The notes under the pieces are model-generated. The model was given only the letters and a program-made list of their open reading frames with translations, ran no database searches and was not told the DNA's origin. Both the position numbers and the translations under genes were made by a program. This document shows positions 42,824-51,724 of a stretch of 64,000 nucleotides of DNA, piece after piece. Origin of the DNA: Adhaeribacter rhizoryzae (GTDB lineage: Bacteria; Bacteroidota; Bacteroidia; Cytophagales; Hymenobacteraceae). Within the stretch, counting starts at the first letter, position 1; the number at the start of each line of letters is the position of its first letter. Location: the NCBI RefSeq assembly GCF_008629685.1, contig NZ_VWSF01000016.1, positions 62,001 to 126,000 on the forward strand, given 5' to 3'.

Positions 42824-43963
42824 TTATTCCCAGAAATCAGGTTTTACATTGGTACCGCGCACCCGGCAGTCAACGCAATCAGCCGAACTACCCGTATAGC
42901 CAACTAAGGCTCCCATATCGCTTCTGACTTCGCCAATCGGTAAAAAATGGCCTGATGCAAAATTGGCTGGTACATCCTTTACTATTATCGTATCGAGTTG
43001 GCAAAAATCATATTCGTTTAGAGGGCGCCAGTTAGTAGGCAACTGCGAACGCCCGATAAATATTCTTTTTACCTGTTCCGAAGCCACACTTACAAAGCCA
43101 ATTACCGGCTCGGCGGGGTTCGAAATACATTGAATATTGCCGGTAAGTTGGGTGGGCAGCGGGTCGAACAAGGTGCCAATATTTTCGGTGTTTTTTTTCA
43201 GGGTTTCGGCATACTCGTAGGCTTCTTTGGTTTGGGCGTATTGCTTCACCAGAATGCTGTATTTGTATTTTAATTTAACTGAAGTATTCGGAATCTTGGT
43301 TAATGGAAATTCGCTTACCACATCCTGACTAAGTTTAGCCGTAGAAGCAATGTTAACGGCGGTGGAGTTACTGCCACGGTAGCAAAGGTTAATATTTTCG
43401 CGCCGGTCTACCATATCAAAATTTATGTATTCTAAAGTACTGTAAAAAGGCGTCGTAAATTGCCAGGTTTCTTCAAATTTCCAGCGGTAATAGCGGGTGT
43501 TTAGCTCCGGGTCGTGGGTATTTACATAAATTTGCAAAGCATCAGCTTCGGCTTTAAACGAAATACTATCAATGGGCGGCGTTCTTTTATTATCCTGGTA
43601 AGCCGAGGCGTATTGCTTGCCATCGGCCGTCCGGATGCGGAGCCGGTAGCGTTTAGCCGGTTTTAGTTGCAATGGCTGACTAATATAATTACCGTTTGGG
43701 CCTTCGGCTAATTCGTACTGCAAACCGCCTTCTTCTTCAATAAGCACTTGCGCACTGCTTTCGCCGGGCGGAATATTGGTGCCATCGAGGTTAACGGTGC
43801 GCGACAGCCGGATAGCCGTAGGGCCATTGCTGTTAATAAAGCCGTCTACTACCAGGTAATTATTAGGCATTTGTATTACATCTGGCTGATAGGGTTCTAT
43901 GCAACTGCTGAGGCAACTAAGTAAAAAAACAAAAAAATAATAAGTGGAATATCGCGCAGACAT
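42824..43963 (-). CDS. DUF4249 surface lipoprotein
   Basis: The 379-residue lipoprotein has lipobox LSSC (Cys21) and the family opening CIEPYQPDV. The DUF4249 features are NYLVVDGFINSNGPTAIRLSRT, AQVLIEEEGG, YRLRIRTADGKQYASAY and the central YRWKFEETWQF. The C-terminal region contains SADCVDCRVRGTN. DUF4249 proteins are encoded directly downstream of TonB-dependent receptors, as here (6 nt gap). They are thought to be surface partners of these receptors, but the ligand is unknown. Confidence 0.95.
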   Translation of the reverse strand: MSARYSTYYFFVFLLSCLSSCIEPYQPDVIQMPNNYLVVDGFINSNGPTAIRLSRTVNLDGTNIPPGESSAQVLIEEEGGLQYELAEGPNGNYISQPLQLKPAKRYRLRIRTADGKQYASAYQDNKRTPPIDSISFKAEADALQIYVNTHDPELNTRYYRWKFEETWQFTTPFYSTLEYINFDMVDRRENINLCYRGSNSTAVNIASTAKLSQDVVSEFPLTKIPNTSVKLKYKYSILVKQYAQTKEAYEYAETLKKNTENIGTLFDPLPTQLTGNIQCISNPAEPVIGFVSVASEQVKRIFIGRSQLPTNWRPLNEYDFCQLDTIIVKDVPANFASGHFLPIGEVRSDMGALVGYTGSSADCVDCRVRGTNVKPDFWE

Positions 43964-43969
43964 GCTTTA

Positions 43970-46744
43970 TTAAAATTTGAAATTATAAGTAAGGTTAGGA
44001 ATAGGCCGGCCGAAAACCGATAATTTATAGCCGTTAATGCGGCCGTTTTCGGTTTTAAAGTAAATGGAATAAGGATTTTTTCGCCCGGTCAGGTTATAAA
44101 TACCCAAGGTCCAGGAGCTGTGGGCCAGCTTACGCACTTTATGGTTACCTTCAATATTTAAGGCAAAGTCGGCGCGGTAATAATCGGGTACACGGTATGC
44201 ATTTCTATCAGAATAATAAACCCGCATGGCATTATCGGCAAAGTAGCGGGCTAACGGCAAGGTAATAGGCCGGCCGGTGCTGTACGTAAAGTTTAACGAC
44301 GTGCTAAACCGGCGGCTAAACCGGTAATTGCCAATCATGGTAAAATCATGTGGTTTATCGAAATTGCTGGGGTAATATTTGCCGTTGTTGATTACATCCG
44401 AAGATGCCGGCTGGTTTACCCGCACCAACGACCGGGCATAGGTATAGCTCACCCAACCGTTTATTTTGCCGGTAAGCTTTTTTACCATGAGTTCCACGCC
44501 GTGGGCTTTGCCTTCGGCATTAATTACATCGGTTTCGAGGTGATGATTTAATAAAAGCGTGGCGCTGTTTTTATAATCTACAAAATCGTGCATGTTTTTA
44601 ATGTAAGCTTCCACGGAGGTTTCAATGGTATTGGCTCTGAAATTCCGGTAATAACCAATGGCGTATTGTTCGCCTACCTGCGGCCGGATGTGGGCATCGC
44701 TGAGTTTCCAGATATCGGTCGGCGACATAGAAGCCGTGTTTGATAGCATGTGAATATATTGGCGCATGCGGTTAAAACTTACTTTTACCGAAGAATTATC
44801 GGAAAGCGAATATTTAGCCGAAAGCCTATATTCCGGCCCGTGATAATTAGCAATTACATCGCCTTTGTTATACATAAGGGTATCGGTAATGCTGTTGGTC
44901 GTTTTGGATATTAAAGGCGCGTATTGGTAGGTTTCTCTTGGCCCCAATGCCTGGTAAAGCGAGTAGCGCAAGCCCACACTCACCGATAAACGCTGCGAAA
45001 CGTCAAACTTATCCGAAAGATACACGGCACTTTCGCGGGCTTTTTCCCGGTCCAGCACATCGGGCGTTATCAGCGACTCTGGCCCAACCGGTTGCAGGCT
45101 ACCCGCGGCTACGTTGTAACGAATGGTACTCACCCCAAAATCAAACGTATGTTTGGCACTATGAAAATAATTAAAATCGGCCTGAAGCTGTGTTTGGTCA
45201 ATGCCGTAGGTTAATTCAGAAGCGTTTACCGGGTTGAGTTCGCTGGTAGCGGCGTAATCGTAATGGCTGTAGCTGCCGGTAAGTACGCCGTATAGTTTGT
45301 TGTTAAATATATGTTTCCATTTGGCGCTGCCGGTCCGGTTAGAATAATTAAACAAGGTATCGCCGCCCAGTTTAAATTTATCGCGGCTAAGGTAGCCGGT
45401 GGCGTACAAGGTGTTGCGGTCGTTTATTTCGTGGGTCAGGTGGGCATTCAGGTCGTAGAAAGAAGCTTTGCTTTGGTTTAAAACCGAATTGGGCAGTTTG
45501 GTTAAAAGCCAGTCGGAGTAAGTAGAGCGGCCGCCTACCAAGAAAGAAGTTTTATCTTTTATAATGGGGCCTTCTAAGGTAAGCCGGCTGGTTAACAAAC
45601 CAATACCGCCGGAGCCGGCCAGTTGTTTTTTGTTGCCGTCGCGGGTAGCAATTTCCAGCACCGACGATAACCGCCCGCCGTATTTGGCCGGCACCGCACT
45701 TTTATACAGTTCCACGGTTTTTAAAATATCGGGGTTAAAAGCCGAAAAGAACCCGAATAAATGCGACGGATTAAAGATGGTAGCATCGTTAAATAAAATC
45801 AGATTCTGGTCGGTGGCGCCGCCCCGCACGTTTAAGCCGGTGCTGCCTTCGCCCACCGATTTTACCCCCGGCAACGTAAGTACCACCCGTAAAATATCGG
45901 TTTCGCCGAAAGCCGTGGGTACTTGCCGCATGGTTTTAATATCCAGTTTTTCGAGGCCCATTTGCATACCGGCCACGTTTTTGTCTTTCTCGGCTTCTAT
46001 TACTACTTCTTTCAGCGGGGTAATATCTTCTTCGAGTTCAATATCCAGTTTGCCGTTAGCGTTTAACTGCACTTGGCGGCGGGTATTTTTCAGGCCCAGG
46101 CGTTTAATTTTTATTTCGTGGCGGCCTACTGGCAAGGTTAAAGAATAATACCCAAACTGGTCGGTGGTGGTGCCAATCAGCGGCGATTCGATGTAAACGG
46201 CGGCGCCAATAACCGGTTCCCCGGATTTACTTTCGCGGATATGGCCGGCCAGGTTAGCTTTGTCGGCGGTGGAAGCGCCCGTACCAATGGTGTAAAGTTT
46301 TAGTTCTGATTGGTTTATATTCCGGGTAGGGGAAGCAATTCGGCTGGTAGTGGGTGTTTTGTTGTCCGCAATGGGCGCCGTGGTGGTATTCCCCTGGAAA
46401 AAATCGGTGGGTAAATTAGGATTAATTTCGCGACCTTTAATAATAAATACCCGGTTATAAGCATCCAGGGCAAAGCGGAAATCGGTGTTTTGAAATACCT
46501 GTTCCAGCACCTGCGGTAAAGTTTTTTCAGATACCACCAGGTTTATTTTCAGGCTATCTACCTGCGCCGGATCGAAATAAAACCGGCGGCCGGTTTTGGT
46601 TTCCAGTACCCGCGCAAAACTTTCGAACGATAAATTCTGAAAATCGCCGCTAATGAGTTTGGTTTCGGTAGATTGGCCTTGTGCCGCCGAAAAGCTAATG
46701 AAAAAGCCTAGCAAAAAAAGTAAGACGCGGTAAAATTGAGGCAT
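43970..46744 (-). CDS. TonB-dependent receptor with STN domain
   Basis: The 924-residue receptor starts at ATG 46744 (MPQFYRVLLFLLGF signal); a TTG two codons upstream is less likely. After the signal peptide comes an STN domain (about 30-100, with SFESFARVLETKTGRRFYF). A linker and a CarboxypepD_reg-like domain (with GHIRESKSGEPVIGAAVYIE) follow. The plug has FGETDILRVVLTLPGVKSVGEG and LNVRGGATDQNLILFNDATIF. The barrel ends with RPIPNLTYNFKF. STN domains allow contact with anti-sigma factors, but no FecR gene is next to it. The following DUF4249 and MG2-like genes suggest a complex for a non-SusD-dependent ligand such as a peptide or metal chelate. Confidence 0.95.
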   Translation of the reverse strand: MPQFYRVLLFLLGFFISFSAAQGQSTETKLISGDFQNLSFESFARVLETKTGRRFYFDPAQVDSLKINLVVSEKTLPQVLEQVFQNTDFRFALDAYNRVFIIKGREINPNLPTDFFQGNTTTAPIADNKTPTTSRIASPTRNINQSELKLYTIGTGASTADKANLAGHIRESKSGEPVIGAAVYIESPLIGTTTDQFGYYSLTLPVGRHEIKIKRLGLKNTRRQVQLNANGKLDIELEEDITPLKEVVIEAEKDKNVAGMQMGLEKLDIKTMRQVPTAFGETDILRVVLTLPGVKSVGEGSTGLNVRGGATDQNLILFNDATIFNPSHLFGFFSAFNPDILKTVELYKSAVPAKYGGRLSSVLEIATRDGNKKQLAGSGGIGLLTSRLTLEGPIIKDKTSFLVGGRSTYSDWLLTKLPNSVLNQSKASFYDLNAHLTHEINDRNTLYATGYLSRDKFKLGGDTLFNYSNRTGSAKWKHIFNNKLYGVLTGSYSHYDYAATSELNPVNASELTYGIDQTQLQADFNYFHSAKHTFDFGVSTIRYNVAAGSLQPVGPESLITPDVLDREKARESAVYLSDKFDVSQRLSVSVGLRYSLYQALGPRETYQYAPLISKTTNSITDTLMYNKGDVIANYHGPEYRLSAKYSLSDNSSVKVSFNRMRQYIHMLSNTASMSPTDIWKLSDAHIRPQVGEQYAIGYYRNFRANTIETSVEAYIKNMHDFVDYKNSATLLLNHHLETDVINAEGKAHGVELMVKKLTGKINGWVSYTYARSLVRVNQPASSDVINNGKYYPSNFDKPHDFTMIGNYRFSRRFSTSLNFTYSTGRPITLPLARYFADNAMRVYYSDRNAYRVPDYYRADFALNIEGNHKVRKLAHSSWTLGIYNLTGRKNPYSIYFKTENGRINGYKLSVFGRPIPNLTYNFKF

Positions 46745-46794
46745 GAGCAAAAAGTAATATTTTATAGTAATTTAAAAACCAGCAGCGGCTAATT

Positions 46795-47523
46795 TCAGGC
46801 AGCCGGCCGATCGTAAAACTGGGTTAATTCCAGAATAGCCTTTTCCCGGTCCTTCCGGAATTGCAGTTTTTGTTCCCGGGCGTGCCGCTGCAGTTCTTTC
46901 TTTTTATCTGCCAGCACATTCAGCACCGAACGCTTGTCTTTTACCTGGTAATAAGTATTTTCTTTTCGGATGTAATATTTGGTTTGCTGTTCAAAGCGGC
47001 CTTCCATGCCGTACGGCGTGGGTTGTTCCTGTATATTTTTGGTGCGTTTAGCTAAAAACTGAATCTGGCCATCGTGCAGCAAATCGTAAAAACCGGTTTT
47101 TAAGGCAGCTAAACTATCTTTTTCCAGCCGGATAAAAGTGTGATCCAGGAAATTGAAATATTTTACTTTCTCGTTTACCAGCGATAACATAAATTCCGAA
47201 GTGGGATGCTCCAGCACAATTTTATCCAGCACAATATCGTATAACATGGGCACTTGCGTGTACCAAACGCCATCGTATAAAATACCAGACGAGCTGGGGT
47301 CATCGGTCCGGAAAAACTGGTGCCCGGTCAGGTAATATTTATCATAGTTTATGTATTGCGGTCCGTTGTACAGGTGCGATTCGTCGCCGATAGCTTCTTC
47401 GTACAAACTGCGGGCATATAGCAACGGCTTTAAAGCGGCAGAATCGGCGGTTTGGGCCAGGGTTTGGCCGCAAAAGCTAATTCCCCAAAAAAAGCAGCAA
47501 GTAAATGTTAAATAAAATTTCAT
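46795..47523 (-). CDS. Secreted protein of unknown function, first gene of the TonB-receptor operon
   Basis: The 242-residue protein has a signal peptide (MKFYLTFTCCFFWGISFCGQTLAQ). The mature part is mixed, with ARSLYEEAIGDESHLYNGPQYINYDKYYLTGHQFF and a Lys/Glu/Arg-rich helical C-terminus (about 205-240, with KKKELQRHAREQKLQF). I do not recognise the family with certainty; proteins of this shape precede TonB-dependent receptors in some Bacteroidota. The TonB receptor starts 50 nt later, so the two are likely in one transcript. Function is unknown. Confidence 0.8.
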   Translation of the reverse strand: MKFYLTFTCCFFWGISFCGQTLAQTADSAALKPLLYARSLYEEAIGDESHLYNGPQYINYDKYYLTGHQFFRTDDPSSSGILYDGVWYTQVPMLYDIVLDKIVLEHPTSEFMLSLVNEKVKYFNFLDHTFIRLEKDSLAALKTGFYDLLHDGQIQFLAKRTKNIQEQPTPYGMEGRFEQQTKYYIRKENTYYQVKDKRSVLNVLADKKKELQRHAREQKLQFRKDREKAILELTQFYDRPAA

Positions 47524-48053
47524 TTTAAAGAGAATAGCTCGGAGGTAAAATATTGGAATTTCTAAATTCCCTTAAATATATCAATTTAATATGTTTTTAA
47601 GACTAAACAGGAATGTTTCTGTTGGCTATAAATGTAGAATTTTGGTATTATAAATATTTACGGACTGGCACGGATGGCCAAGCTTTAAAATACGAAGCTG
47701 CCAATGTTTATTTAAAGTCCTTTCTGAGGTTGCAGACTAGGAATAAATATAATTTATCAAGAGTTGATCGTTTAAATAGCTGCTTTGGGTTTTTAGCTTG
47801 AAATGCGGCGTTAGTTATTTTATAAAAGCAATATTTTCTGGATTTTTTGGAATATTATTCTATAAACCTGGAATTTAGCAAAAGGCTTGGTTGTTCAACC
47901 AGAAGGCTTGTTATTTAACCTGCTTAATAAATTAACGGTAATAAATATTAAGCTCATCTTGATTGCTTTATAGGCAATCTGCTCCAAAACAAGTATTTTA
48001 GCAATATTTTTCTATCTTTTAATGGTGTACGGTTTAAGACCAATTATTTTTTC
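47524..48053. other. 530-bp intergenic region between divergent operons
   Basis: Divergent promoters are expected here. The region is AT-rich and has only a short, unconvincing ORF (47613-47801). A -7-like TATCTTTT lies at 48013-48020, 33 nt ahead of the multi-domain gene, but a matching -33 was not found. Confidence 0.55.
47555..47570. promoter_or_regulatory. Small palindrome upstream of the operon, candidate operator
   Basis: GGAATTT-ct-AAATTCC is a perfect 7-bp inversion 31 nt upstream of the 47523 start codon. It could bind a dimeric regulator. No regulator is identified. Confidence 0.3.
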
Positions 48054-51000
48054 ATGAAACCCAAAAATATTAGTATTTCGGATTACCGAAAAAGTATTTT
48101 CCCGGTAGCGCGTTGGTATGCGCTGGCGGCTTTAATATTATTGTCTACGGTGGGGCTCTTGTCGTTCCGGAGCACCCAGCAAAAAATATTGATTTTCTCG
48201 AAACCGGCCGGTGCCGAGGCTTCCCGCCAGGCCCATTTGGCATTGCTCCAGAAGCTAAGCGATGGGCGCAAAATAACTGTTGATACCACCGCTAACCCCG
48301 CTTATTTTTCCGAAGATTCTTTAAAAGCCTATAATGCGGTGGTTTTTCTGCATGCACCCTTAGAAGCGTTGGATTACCGCCAGCAAGCTGATTTGGAACG
48401 TTATGTGCAAGCCGGCGGCGGCGTAATGGCTTTAAATGCGGCTACCGATACGGTGCGTAACTGGCCCTGGTACCAAAGTTTAAATGCAGCCCGTTTAAAA
48501 GCAGCCAAGCCTTTGTGGGAAGCCAAGTACGATGGTGGCCGGGTATATTTTGCGCAATTGGGTGCCGATGCCGCTGCTAAAAACCTGGAAAGTACCCTGG
48601 CGAAAGGCCTGAAGTTTGTTGCCGGCAAAGGTAACCTGAACTACAGCAAAGCCACCACCGACCGCGTGCCCGAACCTAACCGCTTTGTAACCGAGGTGCT
48701 CGAAACTTACATGTACGAGCCCATGGAAATGGTTATTTTTAAAGATGGCCGCGTGCTGTATTTAGAGCGCCGGGGCAACGTAAAACTCTACGACCCTAAG
48801 AAAAGAACATCCCGCGTAATTGCCAAGTTTGATGTAAGCATTACGGGTAACTACGAAGACGGTATGCTAGGCGTAGCCCTGGACCCGAACTACGAAAAAA
48901 ACCACTGGATTTACATTAACTACTCACCGGCCGGCGATATTCCGAAACAGAACGTATCACGTTTCGAAATGATCGGCGATAGCCTGAATATGAAATCCGA
49001 GAAAATTGTGCTGGAAATACCTACCCAGCGCGAAACCTGCTGCCACTCCGGCGGCCATTTGGAGTTTGGCCCGAACGGCGATTTGTATATTTCTTCCGGC
49101 GATAACACCAGCTCGAAAGAGTCAGATGGTTTTAGCCCGATTGATGAGCGCCCGGGCCGGATGCCGTTTGATGCCCAGAAATCTTCGGGTAATACCAACA
49201 GCCTGACCGGTAAAATATTGCGCATTCACCCCGAGCCGGACGGCTCTTACACCATTCCGGAAGGTAATTTATTCCCGAAAGGAACGCCCAACACCAAACC
49301 CGAAATTTACGCCATGGGTACCCGTAACGCGTTCCGGTTTACCGTAGACCAGCGCAACGGCTACGTATATTGGGGCGATGTTGGTCCGGATGGCGGCGTA
49401 ACCAACGAGCGCGGCCCGCAAAGCTACGACGAGTGGAACCAGGCCCGGAAAGCCGGCAACTTTGGCTGGCCTTACTTTGTGGGTAATAATTTTGCTTACG
49501 CCGATTTTGATTTTGCCACGAATAAAATTGGTCCGAAGTTTAACCCCGAAAAACCGGAAAATACTTCGCCTAACAATACCGGTCAGAAAATATTGCCGCC
49601 GGCCCAGAAACCCATGATCTGGTATCCGTATGGGGTATCGCGCGAGTTTCCGGAGTTAGGTAAAGGTTCGCGCAGCGCCATGGCCGGCCCCGTTTATTAC
49701 GCCGATAATTATCCGGCTGCCAGTCGTTTTCCGAAATATTACGATGGCAAGCTCTTTATTTACGAGTGGGCCCGGAGCTGGGTAAAAGTAATTTCTTTTG
49801 ATAAAGATAAAAACCTGGCCAAAATAGAGCCTTTCCTGCCCGAGCAAGAATGGTACAAGCCCATTGATATGAAATTTGGTCCGGACGGTGCTTTGTATGT
49901 ATTGCAATACGGCGCTAATTATTTCGAACACAACCCGGATTCCCGTTTAATAAAAATTACTTACTCCGAAGGTAACCGTCAGCCAATTGCTAAAATTACG
50001 GCGGATAGAACCGTAGGAGCCGCTCCATTAACTGTTAATTTATCGGCGGCCCAATCTTTCGACTACGATAAAAACGATAAGCTGAATTATAGTTTTGACT
50101 TTGGTAACCAAAGCGGCACCAGCAATAACCAGCCAACCGCTTCGGTTACGTATACCAAACCCGGTATTTACCGGCCATCGGTTACGGTTACCGATGCCGA
50201 GGGTAAGAAAACCATTGCCGATTTGGAAGTGAAAGTAGGGAACGAGCCGCCGCAGGTTACGGTAGATTTAGGTAAAGGCAACCGCAGTTTTTACTTCGAT
50301 AACCAGAAACTGAACTACCAGGTAAAAGTAACCGACAAAGAAGACGGTACGCTGCAAAAAGGCGTAGATCCGGCCAATGTATTTTTCTCTTTTGATTACC
50401 TGAAAGTAGGCCGCGATTTGGCTTTGCTGGCTTCGAATACTCAAATGACCGGCGGTTTTAAATATTTGCGCGGCAAAACTTTGGTAGCCAACAGCGATTG
50501 TAAGTCCTGCCACGATGTAAGCAAGAATTCGATTGGCCCAAGCTACATAGCGGTGGCGGAGCGTTACCGCGGTAAAACTGGTTCCGAAGATATGCTGGCA
50601 ACCAAAATTATTAAAGGCGGAAACGGCACCTGGGGCAAAAATATGATGGCCCCGCACCCGCAGCACACCAAAGAAGAAACCACCGAAATGGCCCAATATA
50701 TTTTGTCGTTGAGTAACAAGCAAAATATTGGTATGCCGCTGCAGGGTACGGTTACTACTTCGGAGCACGTGGGCGCACCGCGTCCCGGGGCTTACGTAAT
50801 CCGGGCAAGTTACGCCGATAAAGGCAACCAGCCCATTGGCAGCTTAACCGGTTCTACGGTACTCTTATTGCGTAGCCCTAAAATTCAGGCCGAAGAATTT
50901 GACTTAACCAAAAATATTGGCCGCCGGCACATTGATGGCAGCGACTTTACTTTTGTAACCGATGTGCAAAACGGCTCTTACCTGGGGCTGAATAAAATAG

Positions 51001-51284
51001 ACTTAACCGCCATTAGCAAGCTGACGTTCCGGGGCGGTGCCCGGCAGGCCGGTAGCCGCATCGAAATCCGGCAGGGCTCACCGGATGGCAAACTGCTGGC
51101 TACGGCCGCGGTACCCGTTACGCCAAAGGAAGAAGATATGCAAACCTTTAGCGCGAATATTGCCAACCCCGGCGAACCGCAGGATTTATACCTGGTGTTC
51201 CGGAACGATAACGTGAAAAATAATTTACTGCAGCTTGACTGGGTTAATTTTGAAAGCGGGCAATCAACCGCATCTAATAAATAA
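48054..51284 (+). CDS. Multi-domain secreted oxidoreductase: ThuA-like, sugar dehydrogenase, PKD, cytochrome c, CBM-like
   Basis: The 1076-residue protein has an N-terminal hydrophobic segment (about 20-40, signal or anchor). A ThuA-like domain follows (about 44-190, with KILIFSKPAGAEAS and GGGVMALNAATD). The six-bladed glucose/sorbosone dehydrogenase-like propeller (about 205-655) has YEDGMLGVALDP, TCCHSGGHLEFGPNGDLY (catalytic-type His331) and the MKFGPDGALYVLQYG block. A PKD domain comes next (about 660-745, ITADRTVGAAPLTVNLSAAQSFDYD). Then a class I cytochrome c with Cys816-x-x-Cys819-His820 (CKSCH) and Met864/865 as likely haem ligand, and a C-terminal carbohydrate-binding-like region (about 950-1065). 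Domain order suggests oxidation of a sugar at the cell surface with electrons passed to the fused haem. A terminator follows. Confidence 0.92.
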   Translation: MKPKNISISDYRKSIFPVARWYALAALILLSTVGLLSFRSTQQKILIFSKPAGAEASRQAHLALLQKLSDGRKITVDTTANPAYFSEDSLKAYNAVVFLHAPLEALDYRQQADLERYVQAGGGVMALNAATDTVRNWPWYQSLNAARLKAAKPLWEAKYDGGRVYFAQLGADAAAKNLESTLAKGLKFVAGKGNLNYSKATTDRVPEPNRFVTEVLETYMYEPMEMVIFKDGRVLYLERRGNVKLYDPKKRTSRVIAKFDVSITGNYEDGMLGVALDPNYEKNHWIYINYSPAGDIPKQNVSRFEMIGDSLNMKSEKIVLEIPTQRETCCHSGGHLEFGPNGDLYISSGDNTSSKESDGFSPIDERPGRMPFDAQKSSGNTNSLTGKILRIHPEPDGSYTIPEGNLFPKGTPNTKPEIYAMGTRNAFRFTVDQRNGYVYWGDVGPDGGVTNERGPQSYDEWNQARKAGNFGWPYFVGNNFAYADFDFATNKIGPKFNPEKPENTSPNNTGQKILPPAQKPMIWYPYGVSREFPELGKGSRSAMAGPVYYADNYPAASRFPKYYDGKLFIYEWARSWVKVISFDKDKNLAKIEPFLPEQEWYKPIDMKFGPDGALYVLQYGANYFEHNPDSRLIKITYSEGNRQPIAKITADRTVGAAPLTVNLSAAQSFDYDKNDKLNYSFDFGNQSGTSNNQPTASVTYTKPGIYRPSVTVTDAEGKKTIADLEVKVGNEPPQVTVDLGKGNRSFYFDNQKLNYQVKVTDKEDGTLQKGVDPANVFFSFDYLKVGRDLALLASNTQMTGGFKYLRGKTLVANSDCKSCHDVSKNSIGPSYIAVAERYRGKTGSEDMLATKIIKGGNGTWGKNMMAPHPQHTKEETTEMAQYILSLSNKQNIGMPLQGTVTTSEHVGAPRPGAYVIRASYADKGNQPIGSLTGSTVLLLRSPKIQAEEFDLTKNIGRRHIDGSDFTFVTDVQNGSYLGLNKIDLTAISKLTFRGGARQAGSRIEIRQGSPDGKLLATAAVPVTPKEEDMQTFSANIANPGEPQDLYLVFRNDNVKNNLLQLDWVNFESGQSTASNK

Positions 51285-51307
51285 TTTAATAATAAAAAAG
51301 AATTCAG

Positions 51308-51336
51308 AAGCGGGTTAACAGCCCGCTTTTGTTTTT
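51308..51336 (+). terminator. Rho-independent terminator after the multi-domain enzyme
   Basis: AAGCGGG, TTAACAG and CCCGCTT form a 7-bp stem followed by a T-rich tract (TTGTTTTTT). Confidence 0.8.
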
Positions 51337-51563
51337 TACCCGAATGGGGGCTGCACCTGTAGGTTTATTTACAGAATTTAATATATTAAACAATCAGCGT
51401 ATTTGCTGCCAAAGCTGTTAAAGCTGAATTATTCTTCTGGTATTAAGATGTTTTATATTGCATGTATTACGGATTTACGCGTAAACAGAATTAGCACATA
51501 GATATAGATTTTAATATTTATCCTGGCCAATTTATCCGTGTAAATTGTAAACCTACCTAAACA

Positions 51564-51602
51564 AAAAAGCCAGATTCAGCGGGTTGAATCTGGCTTTTTG
51601 TT
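51564..51602. terminator. Strong hairpin terminator, probably bidirectional
   Basis: AAAAAGCCAGATTCA and TGAATCTGGCTTTTT form a perfect 15-bp stem with a GCGGGT loop, with A- and T-rich flanks on both sides. It can end transcripts from both the + gene and the - strand PUL. Confidence 0.88.
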
Positions 51603-51724
51603 TGAGTCCTATTCTGTTAGAGGTTAGTACCATATCCAGAATAACTTATTAGCAAAACACTTCTGCTGCCGTTAGTTGTATTAATATTAAACTTGCAGCA
51701 GGTGTGCCTTAATGGGTTTAGTTC

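Larger units (their letters stand above)
51285..51724. other. 440-bp convergent gap with two terminators
   Basis: It contains hairpins at 51308-51336 and 51564-51602. No gene was found between the multi-domain enzyme and the DUF5013-like gene; the sequence between the hairpins is AT-rich. Confidence 0.6.

Noticed and set aside
45564-46148. 194-residue + strand frame opposite the TonB-dependent receptor
   Set aside because: It is a Ser-rich shadow of the receptor coding strand. No start signal or domain supports it.
47613-47801. 62-residue ORF in the intergenic region
   Set aside because: Poor start context, no signal peptide or domain, and unusual composition compared with surrounding genes.
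50268-50768. 166-residue antisense frame inside the multi-domain oxidoreductase gene
   Set aside because: It overlaps the PKD and cytochrome c coding region on the other strand, where CKSCH is clear. No domain is seen in the antisense frame.
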